Shown here piece after piece: positions 1 through 6,511 of a DNA stretch of 15,125 bases (the first letter of the stretch is position 1; the number at the start of each line of letters is the position of its first letter). The stretch is from an uncultured Brevinema sp. GTDB taxonomy: Bacteria > Spirochaetota > Brevinematia > Brevinematales > Brevinemataceae. Where the stretch lies: NCBI GenBank assembly GCA_947040475.1, contig CAMRBT010000017.1, forward strand, positions 1 to 15,125, read 5' to 3'. The translations under genes were made by a program, and so were the position numbers. Below the pieces are notes generated by a model that worked only from the letters and a program-made list of their open reading frames with translations, was not told where the DNA came from and ran no database searches.

Positions 1-18
1 CCTTGTAATAATTAGTAT

Positions 19-47
19 ATTATAAAGTCTCCCATGCATATTGTCAA
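19..47 (-). promoter_or_regulatory. Consensus sigma-70 promoter facing out of the window
   Basis: On the minus strand TTGACA (42-47) is followed after exactly 17 bp by TATAAT (19-24). Both boxes match the consensus perfectly. Transcription would start near position 12 and run off the left edge, so the gene it serves is not visible. It lies just beyond the terminator of the methyltransferase gene, which fits a separate transcription unit that needs strong expression. Confidence 0.75.
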
Positions 48-57
48 GAAGTATAAA

Positions 58-87
58 AAAAACCACATCGATTATGAAGTGGTTTTT
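58..87. terminator. Two-way intrinsic terminator after the methyltransferase gene
   Basis: AAAAACCAC (58-66) and GTGGTTTTT (79-87) form a perfect 9-bp stem with a 12-nt loop. A or T tracts flank it on both sides, so it can end transcription in either direction. It begins 3 bp after the methyltransferase stop codon and should end the restriction-modification transcript. Confidence 0.85.
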
Positions 88-90
88 ATT

Positions 91-1083
91 TTATATGTTT
101 AAATCTTGTTTTATCTGCATTGCTATATGGTATCCTAAATTTATAGGAACAGCATTACCGATCATTTTGTACCCTGTTGCTACATCTATATATTTAAATA
201 TAAAATCATCTGGAAAGGATTGTATTCTTGCACACTCTCTCACAGATAATCGTCTGTATAAATCCTCATATCCTTGTTTAAAGATTTGTTTATCTTTTTC
301 TATCTTAATCATTTTAGGAGCTTGAGGGTGTATAGGAGCATGCCTACCGCCAGCTTGTATAGTAAAAGATGGCTCATCCCAACTACGCACTCTATTCCTA
401 GACATAAAGATTGTTGAAAATCCTCCTGTCATATACTCATGATTGGAAATTTTCAAGTTTTTATTAGCTTTGTTCTTGTCAAGAGCTGGCGTTGCCTGAT
501 CATTTAGATCCCAAATAATATCTTTTAATACATTGTTTTTTTTATTAACAATAGGATCTAATTTAAAAACTTTTGTAGTAATATCTTTTCTATAACCAAC
601 AAAGATAACTCTTTTTCTATCTTGAGCTACATCATAATCATGTGCATTTAATAGTTGAAATGAAATGTTATATCCTATTTTTTCAAAAGAGTCTACTATA
701 AAATCAACAAAATTTTTGTGTTTTGAATGCAACATTCCTGATACATTTTCAGCTACAAAAAACATAGGCTTTTTATCTCGAACAATTCTTATATAGTCTA
801 GAAATAATTGCCCTCTTTGATCTTCCTGTCCTAATCGTTTTCCAGCCTCGCTAAAACTTTGACAAGGAGGACCTCCAATAATACCATGTATATTATCGGG
901 AATCTCACTAGATAAAATATTTCTAATATCTCTTGTGTCTAAAGATGTGTTTGGAAAATTAAAACGAAAAGTATCCCAAATAGTTTTATCAAATTCATTT
1001 GCCCAAGTAATTTGAAAATCTGCTTTTTTAAATCCTAAATCTAGCCCACCGCATCCAGAAAATAATGAAACAACATTCATCAT
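91..1083 (-). CDS. DNA (cytosine-5) methyltransferase, M.HaeIII/M.NgoPII type, predicted GGCC
   Basis: A type II DNA C5-methyltransferase of 330 residues that should transfer a methyl group from SAM to cytosine and protect the host from the neighbouring endonuclease. Conserved blocks appear in order: SAM-binding FSGCGG (8-13), catalytic GGPPCQSFSEAG with Cys74 (70-81), ENV (112-114), QDRKRV (154-159), RECARIQSFPDDF (282-294) and GNAVP (309-313). The stretch between QDRKRV and RECAR, where the target-recognition region lies, carries wording I recognise from M.HaeIII (ALDKNK, STIFMSRNRVR, HPQAP), and the length matches. GGCC is therefore the likely target. That is inferred from remembered family similarity, not from an alignment. 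Its ATG overlaps the endonuclease stop by one base (TAATG), so translation is probably coupled. A second ATG at 1080 fits the family N-terminus equally well. Confidence 0.95.
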   Translation of the reverse strand: MMNVVSLFSGCGGLDLGFKKADFQITWANEFDKTIWDTFRFNFPNTSLDTRDIRNILSSEIPDNIHGIIGGPPCQSFSEAGKRLGQEDQRGQLFLDYIRIVRDKKPMFFVAENVSGMLHSKHKNFVDFIVDSFEKIGYNISFQLLNAHDYDVAQDRKRVIFVGYRKDITTKVFKLDPIVNKKNNVLKDIIWDLNDQATPALDKNKANKNLKISNHEYMTGGFSTIFMSRNRVRSWDEPSFTIQAGGRHAPIHPQAPKMIKIEKDKQIFKQGYEDLYRRLSVRECARIQSFPDDFIFKYIDVATGYKMIGNAVPINLGYHIAMQIKQDLNI

Positions 1084-1922
1084 TATACTGATTTTCTAAT
1101 AAAAATATATTTTGCTTTTAACAATTGTGCTGGATTGTTAGGGTTTTTAATTTCAATGTTTTTTATACTAATAGTAGGTGAATCTTCTATCTCTTTTCTA
1201 TCTTTTTCTGGAAAAGACATGTATTTATTCTCTAAAATAATACTATTCAAAATGTTGTTATTTGAACCTTCAAGATAAGAAAAAACTTTGTTTGGGTGTT
1301 CTATTCCCCACATGCCTCTAATACGAAAATAGGTAATTCCTAGAGGGTCTACTTTGTTAATCCTTCCAAGCTCTTGTGTCTCAGAAAACTCAACACCTTG
1401 CATACTGTTTATACCGTTAGCTATAAAATCTTTAATCTTTTGATATGTAGCATAATCAGCTGCATAACAATCTCCATATAAAAACCACAAAGATTGTATC
1501 TCGTTTGTCTTGTTAATATTTCCAATCGTATATATCAAATCTTTTTCTATCCATTTGTCTTCACATTCTTTACATGCTTTATTAATAAGAGGATCATTAC
1601 TATATAACTTGTTTTTAGGAAAAGAACTATTCAAAGCTATAGAGTTAGAATTACTTTCTAACTTTTTAACCTCGACAGCATCACTATTTTTTAAAATAAA
1701 ATCAGGAGGATTATTAGTATTTCCTAAATAAGAAAAAAATTGTGTGTATGTTTTATCTTTATCTTCTTTTGATAAATGAATAGAATCACAGAACAGATCT
1801 TTAATATAGTATTCCAGAATATCACCTGTTGCTTGTATTTTATTTTTACTTTTATAATGATCGACAATAGATATATCTTTATTTTTAGCAAAATTAAGTA
1901 TAGCTTTTAAGATATTTGTCAT
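1083..1922 (-). CDS. Type II restriction endonuclease, NgoPII family, predicted GGCC
   Basis: A 279-residue protein matching the NgoPII restriction endonuclease family, whose characterised member cleaves GGCC. The PD-(D/E)xK nuclease core is visible as PPD with Asp74, followed by EVKK with Glu84 and Lys86. Other family-like stretches are FSYLGN (63-68), ELGRINKVDPL (184-194) and IRGMWGIE (201-208). It is the first gene of the operon, with a GGAG ribosome site 5 nt before ATG and a promoter at 1948-1976, and it overlaps the methyltransferase start by one base. The partner is a HaeIII/NgoPII-like methylase, so both genes point to the same target. Family assignment is from recognition of motifs; the site itself is inferred. 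Confidence 0.88.
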   Translation of the reverse strand: MTNILKAILNFAKNKDISIVDHYKSKNKIQATGDILEYYIKDLFCDSIHLSKEDKDKTYTQFFSYLGNTNNPPDFILKNSDAVEVKKLESNSNSIALNSSFPKNKLYSNDPLINKACKECEDKWIEKDLIYTIGNINKTNEIQSLWFLYGDCYAADYATYQKIKDFIANGINSMQGVEFSETQELGRINKVDPLGITYFRIRGMWGIEHPNKVFSYLEGSNNNILNSIILENKYMSFPEKDRKEIEDSPTISIKNIEIKNPNNPAQLLKAKYIFIRKSV

Positions 1923-1947
1923 ATTAACTCCAATTTATATTTTATAA

Positions 1948-1976
1948 ATTATATCATATTTAGAACAATATATCAA
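1948..1976 (-). promoter_or_regulatory. Promoter of the restriction-modification operon
   Basis: On the minus strand TTGATA (1971-1976) is followed after 17 bp by TATAAT (1948-1953), about 25 bp before the endonuclease ATG. The leader is therefore short, near 20 nt. I see no separate promoter for the methyltransferase, so both genes probably share this one. Confidence 0.75.
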
Positions 1977-2006
1977 TCAAAACCTATCTAACTACAAACT
2001 AGAGAA

Positions 2007-2030
2007 AATCTTTTAAACCCAAAAAAGATT
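2007..2030. repeat. Inverted repeat between divergent promoters
   Basis: AATCTTTT (2007-2014) and AAAAGATT (2023-2030) form a perfect 8-bp inverted repeat with an 8-nt spacer. It lies between the -35 box of the restriction-modification promoter (1971-1976) and that of the small RNA promoter, and overlaps the latter (2029-2034) by two bases. The position suits an operator, but AT-rich DNA produces such repeats by chance. Confidence 0.35.
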
Positions 2031-2057
2031 GATAATCTCGCAATTATAACGTATACT
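2029..2057 (+). promoter_or_regulatory. Promoter of the small RNA gene
   Basis: TTGATA (2029-2034) and TATACT (2052-2057) are separated by exactly 17 bp. Transcription should start near 2063-2065. No gene with a ribosome site follows. Instead there is a short structured stretch ending in a terminator. Confidence 0.7.
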
Positions 2058-2063
2058 TAACTA

Positions 2064-2145
2064 TGGTAAATTTATTTGAGGTAGTAGCTCTTTAAGAGTT
2101 ACTCGATAGGACGAACGCTAGTGTTATGCTAGCGTTTCTTTTTGT
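2064..2145 (+). ncRNA. Candidate small RNA of about 80 nt, unknown family
   Basis: This stretch has the layout of a complete RNA gene. A promoter lies directly upstream. A 9-bp hairpin follows (AGTAGCTCT 2083-2091 with AGAGTTACT 2095-2103, loop TTA, one G-U pair). Then comes a 10-nt linker and an intrinsic terminator hairpin with a T-rich tail. hemW has its own promoter immediately after, so this is probably not just a hemW leader. A 10-codon frame (ATG 2063, TAA 2093-2095) has no ribosome site but could be read if the transcript is leaderless. I do not recognise the RNA: it does not look like tRNA, tmRNA, 4.5S RNA, 6S RNA or a riboswitch class I know. Confidence 0.6.
2114..2145 (+). terminator. 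Intrinsic terminator of the small RNA
   Basis: AACGCTAG (2114-2121) and CTAGCGTT (2129-2136) form a perfect 8-bp stem with a 7-nt loop, followed by a T-rich tract (TCTTTTTGTCTTTTT). This is a textbook intrinsic terminator on the plus strand and comes just before the hemW promoter. Confidence 0.85.
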
Positions 2146-2152
2146 CTTTTTA

Positions 2153-2181
2153 TTGATACTATTCTCACTATCTTCTATAAT
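2153..2181 (+). promoter_or_regulatory. Promoter of hemW
   Basis: TTGATA (2153-2158) and TATAAT (2176-2181) have a 17-bp spacer, and transcription should start near 2188. It directly follows the T tract of the upstream terminator, so hemW and the SIMPL gene form their own unit. Confidence 0.75.
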
Positions 2182-2208
2182 AAATAAAACACTATTCAAG
2201 GATCTTTC

Positions 2209-3345
2209 ATGAGTCTTTCTCGAGTTTATCTCCACTACCCTTTTTGTACCAAACTATGCCACTATTGTAATTTTGCCGCTGGTGTTGCTACGTCTGATAA
2301 TTTTACCAATCAATATTATAATGCTCTCCTCCAAGAAATCGCTCATTATAAGACTAGATTTGATTTTTCTCAAATTGCCTCTCGTTCTCTTTATTTTGGG
2401 GGAGGGACGCCTTCCTTGATGCCTCTGGATCAGCTAGAAAATATCTTTTCTCAATTTAGTTTACAAAAAGAAACTGAAGTTACGTTTGAGATCAATCCCG
2501 AAACTGTTACTTACGAAAAAGCAAAAATCTGGCATCAATTAGGAATCAATAGAGTTTCTCTTGGCTGGCAAACGATGAATGCTAATACTCTAAAATTTTT
2601 AGGACGTACAAGTACTCCTCACGATAATATTAAAGCTTTCGAAATATTAAGAGAGGTAGGTTTTGATAATATTTCTGTTGATAGGATTTTGTCTATTCAT
2701 AATGATACGGATAAAGAGTTTTTTGAAGCTGTTATGCAGTATAAACCCGATCATATTTCGACTTATCAATTATCAATAGAAGACAAAACCGTATTATCTT
2801 TATGGACAAAACAAAAGAAATACACTCCCCTTCCTGATGAGCAAGCTATTCAAATCGAATCTACTACAGATGACCTTCTTCATGAATTGGGATTTATTAG
2901 ATACGAGACGTCTAATTATGCCCAAAAAGGCAAAGAAGGACAACACAATCTCGGCTATTGGAATTATGATTATTGGTTGGGATTGGGATCTGGAGCTGCA
3001 GGATTTTTACCTGATGATGGAAATGGATTTCATTATAGAAATCATTTTAAGTTCAAGGATTATTGTGAAAATCCTATCTCTTATGAAGAGTCCGAACATA
3101 TCAATCTTCACACCGCCATCAAAGATGCCCTCATGTTAGGTGTCAGAAAAAGAGAAGGCATTGATAAAAAATCGTTTGAAAAGAGAATAGGACTAACTTG
3201 GGAAAACATCTTGACGAAAAGCCCTGATCCTGAATATTTTATAGATACAAAAGAATTTCTTATTCTAAAAAAAGAAATGATTCCTCTTAGCAATCCTGCT
3301 ATTTTATCGCTATGGGACATCATCAACCCCGATATTTCAATTTAA
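2209..3345 (+). CDS. hemW: HemW-like radical SAM protein (putative haem chaperone)
   Basis: A radical SAM protein of 378 residues, the usual size for HemW, formerly misnamed oxygen-independent coproporphyrinogen oxidase. HemW proteins bind haem and are thought to insert it into target proteins. The Fe-S motif is at Cys13, Cys17 and Cys20 (YPFCTKLCHYCNF), ending in Phe22 rather than the extra Cys of true HemN. Further family features are GGGTPS (64-69), EINPE (94-98), YETSNYA (232-238) and HNLGYW (246-251). The stretch where relatives usually read DLIYGLPGQT reads DRILSIHNDT (158-167), and the usual GAHS is GAAG (262-265), so the protein is divergent. AAGGA sits 7 nt before ATG. The SIMPL gene follows after 28 nt, probably co-transcribed. 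Confidence 0.88.
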   Translation: MSLSRVYLHYPFCTKLCHYCNFAAGVATSDNFTNQYYNALLQEIAHYKTRFDFSQIASRSLYFGGGTPSLMPLDQLENIFSQFSLQKETEVTFEINPETVTYEKAKIWHQLGINRVSLGWQTMNANTLKFLGRTSTPHDNIKAFEILREVGFDNISVDRILSIHNDTDKEFFEAVMQYKPDHISTYQLSIEDKTVLSLWTKQKKYTPLPDEQAIQIESTTDDLLHELGFIRYETSNYAQKGKEGQHNLGYWNYDYWLGLGSGAAGFLPDDGNGFHYRNHFKFKDYCENPISYEESEHINLHTAIKDALMLGVRKREGIDKKSFEKRIGLTWENILTKSPDPEYFIDTKEFLILKKEMIPLSNPAILSLWDIINPDISI

Positions 3346-3373
3346 AATTATAATAAATAAGTAGGAGCTTTTT

Positions 3374-4093
3374 ATGAATATTAAAAATTTAGATCCTAAA
3401 ATAACAGTTTTAGGAGTCAGTATTATTGTCGCTTATGGTATAGCAGCACTTATTCTAGGAAACGCTATTGTTACTTTCAAAACACTAGATAGAAGTGTAA
3501 CCGTAAAAGGTTTGTCAGAAAGAGAATACCCAGCGGATATTGTTATTTGGCCTATAGGTTTTACCGAAACAGCTAACGATCTTACAGTCTTATACAACAC
3601 TTTGGATAAGAAAAAAAACACTATTACTAATTTTCTCATTCAAAAAGGATTGTCTCTAGATGATATTTCTATTTCACCCCCTCAGATCACCGACAAGCAA
3701 GCTCAAACTTTTAATGATGGTCCTAGTGCTTTTCGTTATGTCTCTAAACAATATATTACTATACGATCTACTAATATCACTTTTATTCGGCAATTAATGA
3801 CAGAGCTACCAGAATTGGGTAAACAAGGAATAGCTTTTTTAAATAGTAATTATGACAATCCTATACAGTATACCTTTTCTAAGCTCAATACGATAAAACC
3901 AGAAATGATAGAAGAATCTACCAAAGAAGCACGTGCCGTTGCGATGAAATTTGCGACAGATTCTCAAAGTAAATTAGGAAAAATAAAAAACGCTTCTCAA
4001 GGGCAATTTACTATTAATAATAGAGATTTTAATAACCCTCATATCAAGCTAATTCGGGTGGTCTCCACTGTAGAATATTATTTATCTGATTAA
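3374..4093 (+). CDS. SIMPL (DUF541) domain protein, membrane-anchored
   Basis: A 239-residue protein with one N-terminal hydrophobic segment (about residues 10-35), likely an uncleaved anchor, followed by a SIMPL-type domain facing the periplasm. The pattern SVTVKGLSEREYPADIVIW (41-59) at the domain start, 'FLIQKGLSLDDISISPPQITD' in the middle region (from residue 87) and the C-terminal EARAVAMKFATDSQSKLGKI region (185-204) are typical. Family members are exported and mostly of unknown function; the name comes from the mouse IRAK-1-binding protein. AGGAG (3362-3366) lies 7 nt before ATG, and the gene follows hemW by 28 nt. I see no convincing terminator after it. No link to hemW function is evident. 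Confidence 0.85.
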   Translation: MNIKNLDPKITVLGVSIIVAYGIAALILGNAIVTFKTLDRSVTVKGLSEREYPADIVIWPIGFTETANDLTVLYNTLDKKKNTITNFLIQKGLSLDDISISPPQITDKQAQTFNDGPSAFRYVSKQYITIRSTNITFIRQLMTELPELGKQGIAFLNSNYDNPIQYTFSKLNTIKPEMIEESTKEARAVAMKFATDSQSKLGKIKNASQGQFTINNRDFNNPHIKLIRVVSTVEYYLSD

Positions 4094-4174
4094 AAAATCA
4101 TTCTTATTAAGGATACTATATTATACCCTCAATATAAATTGCAACAATATAAAAAATACTTTCTTATAAAAAGA

Positions 4175-4203
4175 TTGAATGACATCGTAAATTGCATTAT
4201 AAT
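4175..4203 (+). promoter_or_regulatory. Promoter of the 104-residue orphan gene
   Basis: TTGAAT (4175-4180) and TATAAT (4198-4203) are separated by 17 bp, and the -10 box ends 27 bp before the ATG. This makes the small gene downstream an independent transcription unit. Confidence 0.7.
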
Positions 4204-4230
4204 ATATAAAATATCAACTAAGGACAAATA

Positions 4231-4545
4231 ATGGTTTCTTTTAAAAATAGTAATTTGGAAATTATTCGTGACTTTTCCGAAGAACAATTTATAGCTCATA
4301 TTCAATTAATGGAAGATATCAGATCTGAAAATGATTTTGGTGATATTGGTGTCCACAAATTGTTAGACAATTATCTTGAACTTTCCCATAAAAATCAAGA
4401 AGAACACAAAACAGGCAAAGAAGAATTTACCCTATCAAAAAATGAAGTTTTTCTCTATGATATGGTTGTAGAAATAGCTAGACTATGTTACAAACACTCT
4501 TACGAAACCTCTTCCAATCATAACGATTGGGAAGAAGAATTTTAA
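4231..4545 (+). CDS. Small acidic cytoplasmic protein, no recognised family
   Basis: A 104-residue protein I cannot assign. It has no signal peptide or membrane segment, is rich in Glu and Asp (ending DWEEEF), and looks helical, with a likely amphipathic segment around EVFLYDMVVEIARLCYKHSY (72-91). The gene looks real: it has a good promoter, AAGGA 6 nt before ATG, and a strong terminator right after it. A standalone, tightly bounded unit of this kind could be a small regulator or an adaptor protein, but nothing in the sequence decides this. An imperfect hairpin lies in its last codons (4511-4534). Confidence 0.75.
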   Translation: MVSFKNSNLEIIRDFSEEQFIAHIQLMEDIRSENDFGDIGVHKLLDNYLELSHKNQEEHKTGKEEFTLSKNEVFLYDMVVEIARLCYKHSYETSSNHNDWEEEF

Positions 4546-4564
4546 AATATTTATCTTTAAAAAT

Positions 4565-4597
4565 AAAAAAGCCTTGTATAAATACAAGGCTTTTTTT
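4565..4597. terminator. Two-way intrinsic terminator between convergent genes
   Basis: GCCTTGTA (4571-4578) and TACAAGGC (4583-4590) form a perfect stem with a 4-nt loop. The stem is extended by A6 on the left and T7 on the right. It serves the orphan gene on the plus strand and the M15 peptidase gene on the minus strand. Confidence 0.9.
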
Positions 4598-4606
4598 GTG
4601 GATATT

Positions 4607-5749
4607 TTATTTATTAGTTTGTGTTTCTGTTTGATTTGTAGGAAGCTCTATTTTTATTTGATTCGCAAATTCTTCCGTAGTCAAAGGTATTGCTTGTTGA
4701 TTTAAAAGAGTCACATCATATCCATTTAATATTAAAATCTCAGGTTTGTATTCAAAGTGCATGGTATCATAAAAGTTCCACTTCCCACCCCAAACAAAAC
4801 CATATTTTTCAAAAATTTGTACCACAGAATTTGGAGGATTCCATCTAACACTAATAGGCTCTCTAATCCAGTCTATCTTTTGATTTTGTCGCCAAAGCCA
4901 ATACATTGCCTTTTTAGAATTTTCTTCTAAGACATCTACCGCCACCCCATAAGAGTGTAAACTTCGTGATTTTGATCCCGCAATAGTACGCCAAAAAAAA
5001 GAATAAACAATAGTCCCTTCTTTGAGGAATTTTTTTACTTCTGCTTTGTAATCATTATCATTTGTTAAGGCATAGACTTCTTTTTCTACTTGTTTTAAAG
5101 AGTCATGAGCAAATTGATGAATGAGAACTTGTTTTCCAAAGAGCCTAGTTTTCATAATTTGATTATTAGTGTCTGATAAATTTTTCATTCCATATAGTGC
5201 TCTATGAAAACCATAATATGTAGGCTTTTTTCTTTTTCTATAATATTTTGAACCTTGTTTTTTCATGAGTTTAATTTCATCTTTTGTTCTGATCTTGGGA
5301 TTGGGTATTTCTCTAGGATAGCTATAAATCGTATTGGAAGTATATTTCTTCCAATTTTTTCTTTCTTCTTCAGAAAGGAAGCGTCCATTCACATTATAAA
5401 AGTTAATCCCTCTCACATTAATAGCAAGATCAGGGTGGTGAGGATTCTCTGCCTTAGGGACTGTTTTTACGATATGAGGATAAGTAATAAGTAATGTTTT
5501 AAAAATATTAGAAACAGAAAATTCCCCATCTTCTACGGAGGATTCATCTTCTTCTTCTGTTTTTTCTTCTATAACATTTGAAATGTTACTTTCCATTGTT
5601 GCGTTCAAAGTATTAGTATTGATCGCCCCGTCTACTATTTGTGTAGTGGGATCTTCTATTAGTGCAACAGCACTTTTTACTTCTACAGAAGTTTGAGCAA
5701 ATAATATTTGTGTAGCTAACAAAAATAAACACATTATGTATTTGTTCAT
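4607..5749 (-). CDS. Exported M15-type metallopeptidase (D-Ala-D-Ala carboxypeptidase-like)
   Basis: A 380-residue secreted protein whose C-terminal part matches the M15 peptidases (VanY-like or M15C), zinc enzymes that cut peptidoglycan stem peptides. Probable zinc ligands are His265 and Asp272 in SLHSYGVAVD and His331 in DTMHFEY. The family sequence YGFVWGGKW (316-324) precedes the last. The start at 5749 gives a clean signal peptide (MNKYIMCLFLLATQILFAQ). The reading frame stays open to 5851, but that extension overlaps cmk and is not plausible. AAAGGA lies 9 nt before this ATG. After the signal comes an acidic low-complexity stretch (about 60-76), then a middle region (about 100-250) I cannot assign. 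It is downstream of cmk by 31 bp, probably co-transcribed. Role: cell-wall trimming in the periplasm, inferred. Confidence 0.82.
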   Translation of the reverse strand: MNKYIMCLFLLATQILFAQTSVEVKSAVALIEDPTTQIVDGAINTNTLNATMESNISNVIEEKTEEEDESSVEDGEFSVSNIFKTLLITYPHIVKTVPKAENPHHPDLAINVRGINFYNVNGRFLSEEERKNWKKYTSNTIYSYPREIPNPKIRTKDEIKLMKKQGSKYYRKRKKPTYYGFHRALYGMKNLSDTNNQIMKTRLFGKQVLIHQFAHDSLKQVEKEVYALTNDNDYKAEVKKFLKEGTIVYSFFWRTIAGSKSRSLHSYGVAVDVLEENSKKAMYWLWRQNQKIDWIREPISVRWNPPNSVVQIFEKYGFVWGGKWNFYDTMHFEYKPEILILNGYDVTLLNQQAIPLTTEEFANQIKIELPTNQTETQTNK

Positions 5750-5780
5750 TATATTAAATCCTTTATTTACTGTACTTATA

Positions 5781-6428
5781 TTAAGATATTTTTTGAAATA
5801 TCTCCAACATTTTTTGTAACACTTCTTGTAATGATAGATCACTTGTATCAATAATATGAGCTCCTTCTGGAATACAGAGAGGATTGTGCACTCTATTCAT
5901 ATCTTCAAAATCTCTTTTTTCGATTTCTCGCTCTAGTTCTTTGAGATCTCTGTGAATGTTTTTTTCTAATAATTGATCGTGTCGCCTCTTCGCTCTAACA
6001 TTAGCATTAGCAGTTAGATAAAACTTTAAAGGAGAGTTAGGAAACACATTCGATCCCATATCCCTTCCCTCTACCACCATGTTTTTATCTTCAGCCATTT
6101 TTCTTTGTAGGTTGCACATTTCTGATCGCACAAAATAATGAGGGCTTACCTCTACGGAAGTTATTATATCTATTTCGGCAGTTCTAATCTCTTTAGTAAC
6201 ATTTTTACCATTTAATAAAACTTCATTATTTTGAAAAACGATGTCCATGTTTAAAATATCTTGTTGTAATTTAGCATCATTTAAAACTAAATCGCTTTCT
6301 TTTTTTAACAAAGCCACACAACGATACATAGCACCAGTATCCAAAACATCATAATTTATTACTTTTGCAAACTCTTGAGATATTGTGCTTTTACCTGCTC
6401 CTGCAGGTCCATCTATTGTTATAATCAT
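5781..6428 (-). CDS. cmk: Cytidylate kinase
   Basis: A 215-residue kinase that phosphorylates CMP and dCMP with ATP in the cytoplasm. The P-loop is GPAGAGKS (7-14). The downstream motif DTGAMYR, the EGRDMGSNVFP block (usually GRDIGTVVFP), NANVRAKRR and KRDFEDMNR then follow in order. The protein ends with IIDTSDLSLQEVL, typical of the family. Length is normal. AGAAGGG lies 5 nt before ATG. It is the first gene of a two-gene unit with the M15 peptidase. I find only weak promoter candidates in the 83-bp divergent gap toward 6512. Confidence 0.95.
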   Translation of the reverse strand: MIITIDGPAGAGKSTISQEFAKVINYDVLDTGAMYRCVALLKKESDLVLNDAKLQQDILNMDIVFQNNEVLLNGKNVTKEIRTAEIDIITSVEVSPHYFVRSEMCNLQRKMAEDKNMVVEGRDMGSNVFPNSPLKFYLTANANVRAKRRHDQLLEKNIHRDLKELEREIEKRDFEDMNRVHNPLCIPEGAHIIDTSDLSLQEVLQKMLEIFQKIS

Positions 6429-6444
6429 TTTTACCCTTCTCTTC

Positions 6445-6474
6445 TTGACTATTGTTCCCTAAGATAACTATATT
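6445..6474 (+). promoter_or_regulatory. Promoter of the exported protein gene at 6512
   Basis: TTGACT (6445-6450) and TATATT (6469-6474) are separated by 18 bp, placing the start near 6481 and giving a leader of about 30 nt. Confidence 0.55.
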
Positions 6475-6511
6475 TAATTTATTAATGTATAAAACACAAG
6501 AGGTATTCATC

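Noticed and set aside
41..325. Open frame of 94 codons on the plus strand opposite the methyltransferase
   Set aside because: It runs antisense to a well-supported gene, starts within a terminator and has no ribosome site; it is a shadow frame.
2064..2145. Riboswitch or attenuator controlling hemW
   Set aside because: A full promoter (2153-2181) lies after the terminator, and no known aptamer motif is visible. It is better described as an independent RNA, although attenuation is not fully excluded.
4120..4147. Possible minus-strand promoter (TTGTTG-16-TATAAT) antisense to the end of the SIMPL gene
   Set aside because: The -35 is poor, the spacing is short, and AT-rich spacers often contain a TATAAT by chance.
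4511..4534. Imperfect hairpin in the last codons of the orphan gene
   Set aside because: A single 9-bp stem with a bulge inside coding sequence, and a clear terminator follows; probably chance.
5750..5851. Upstream extension of the M15 peptidase frame by 34 residues
   Set aside because: It overlaps the end of cmk and would bury the signal peptide. The ATG at 5749 has a ribosome site and a clean signal sequence.
6467..6500. Promoter for cmk on the minus strand
   Set aside because: TATAGT is present, but the only TTG-type box upstream (TTGTGT) is 21 bp away, too far for a confident call.
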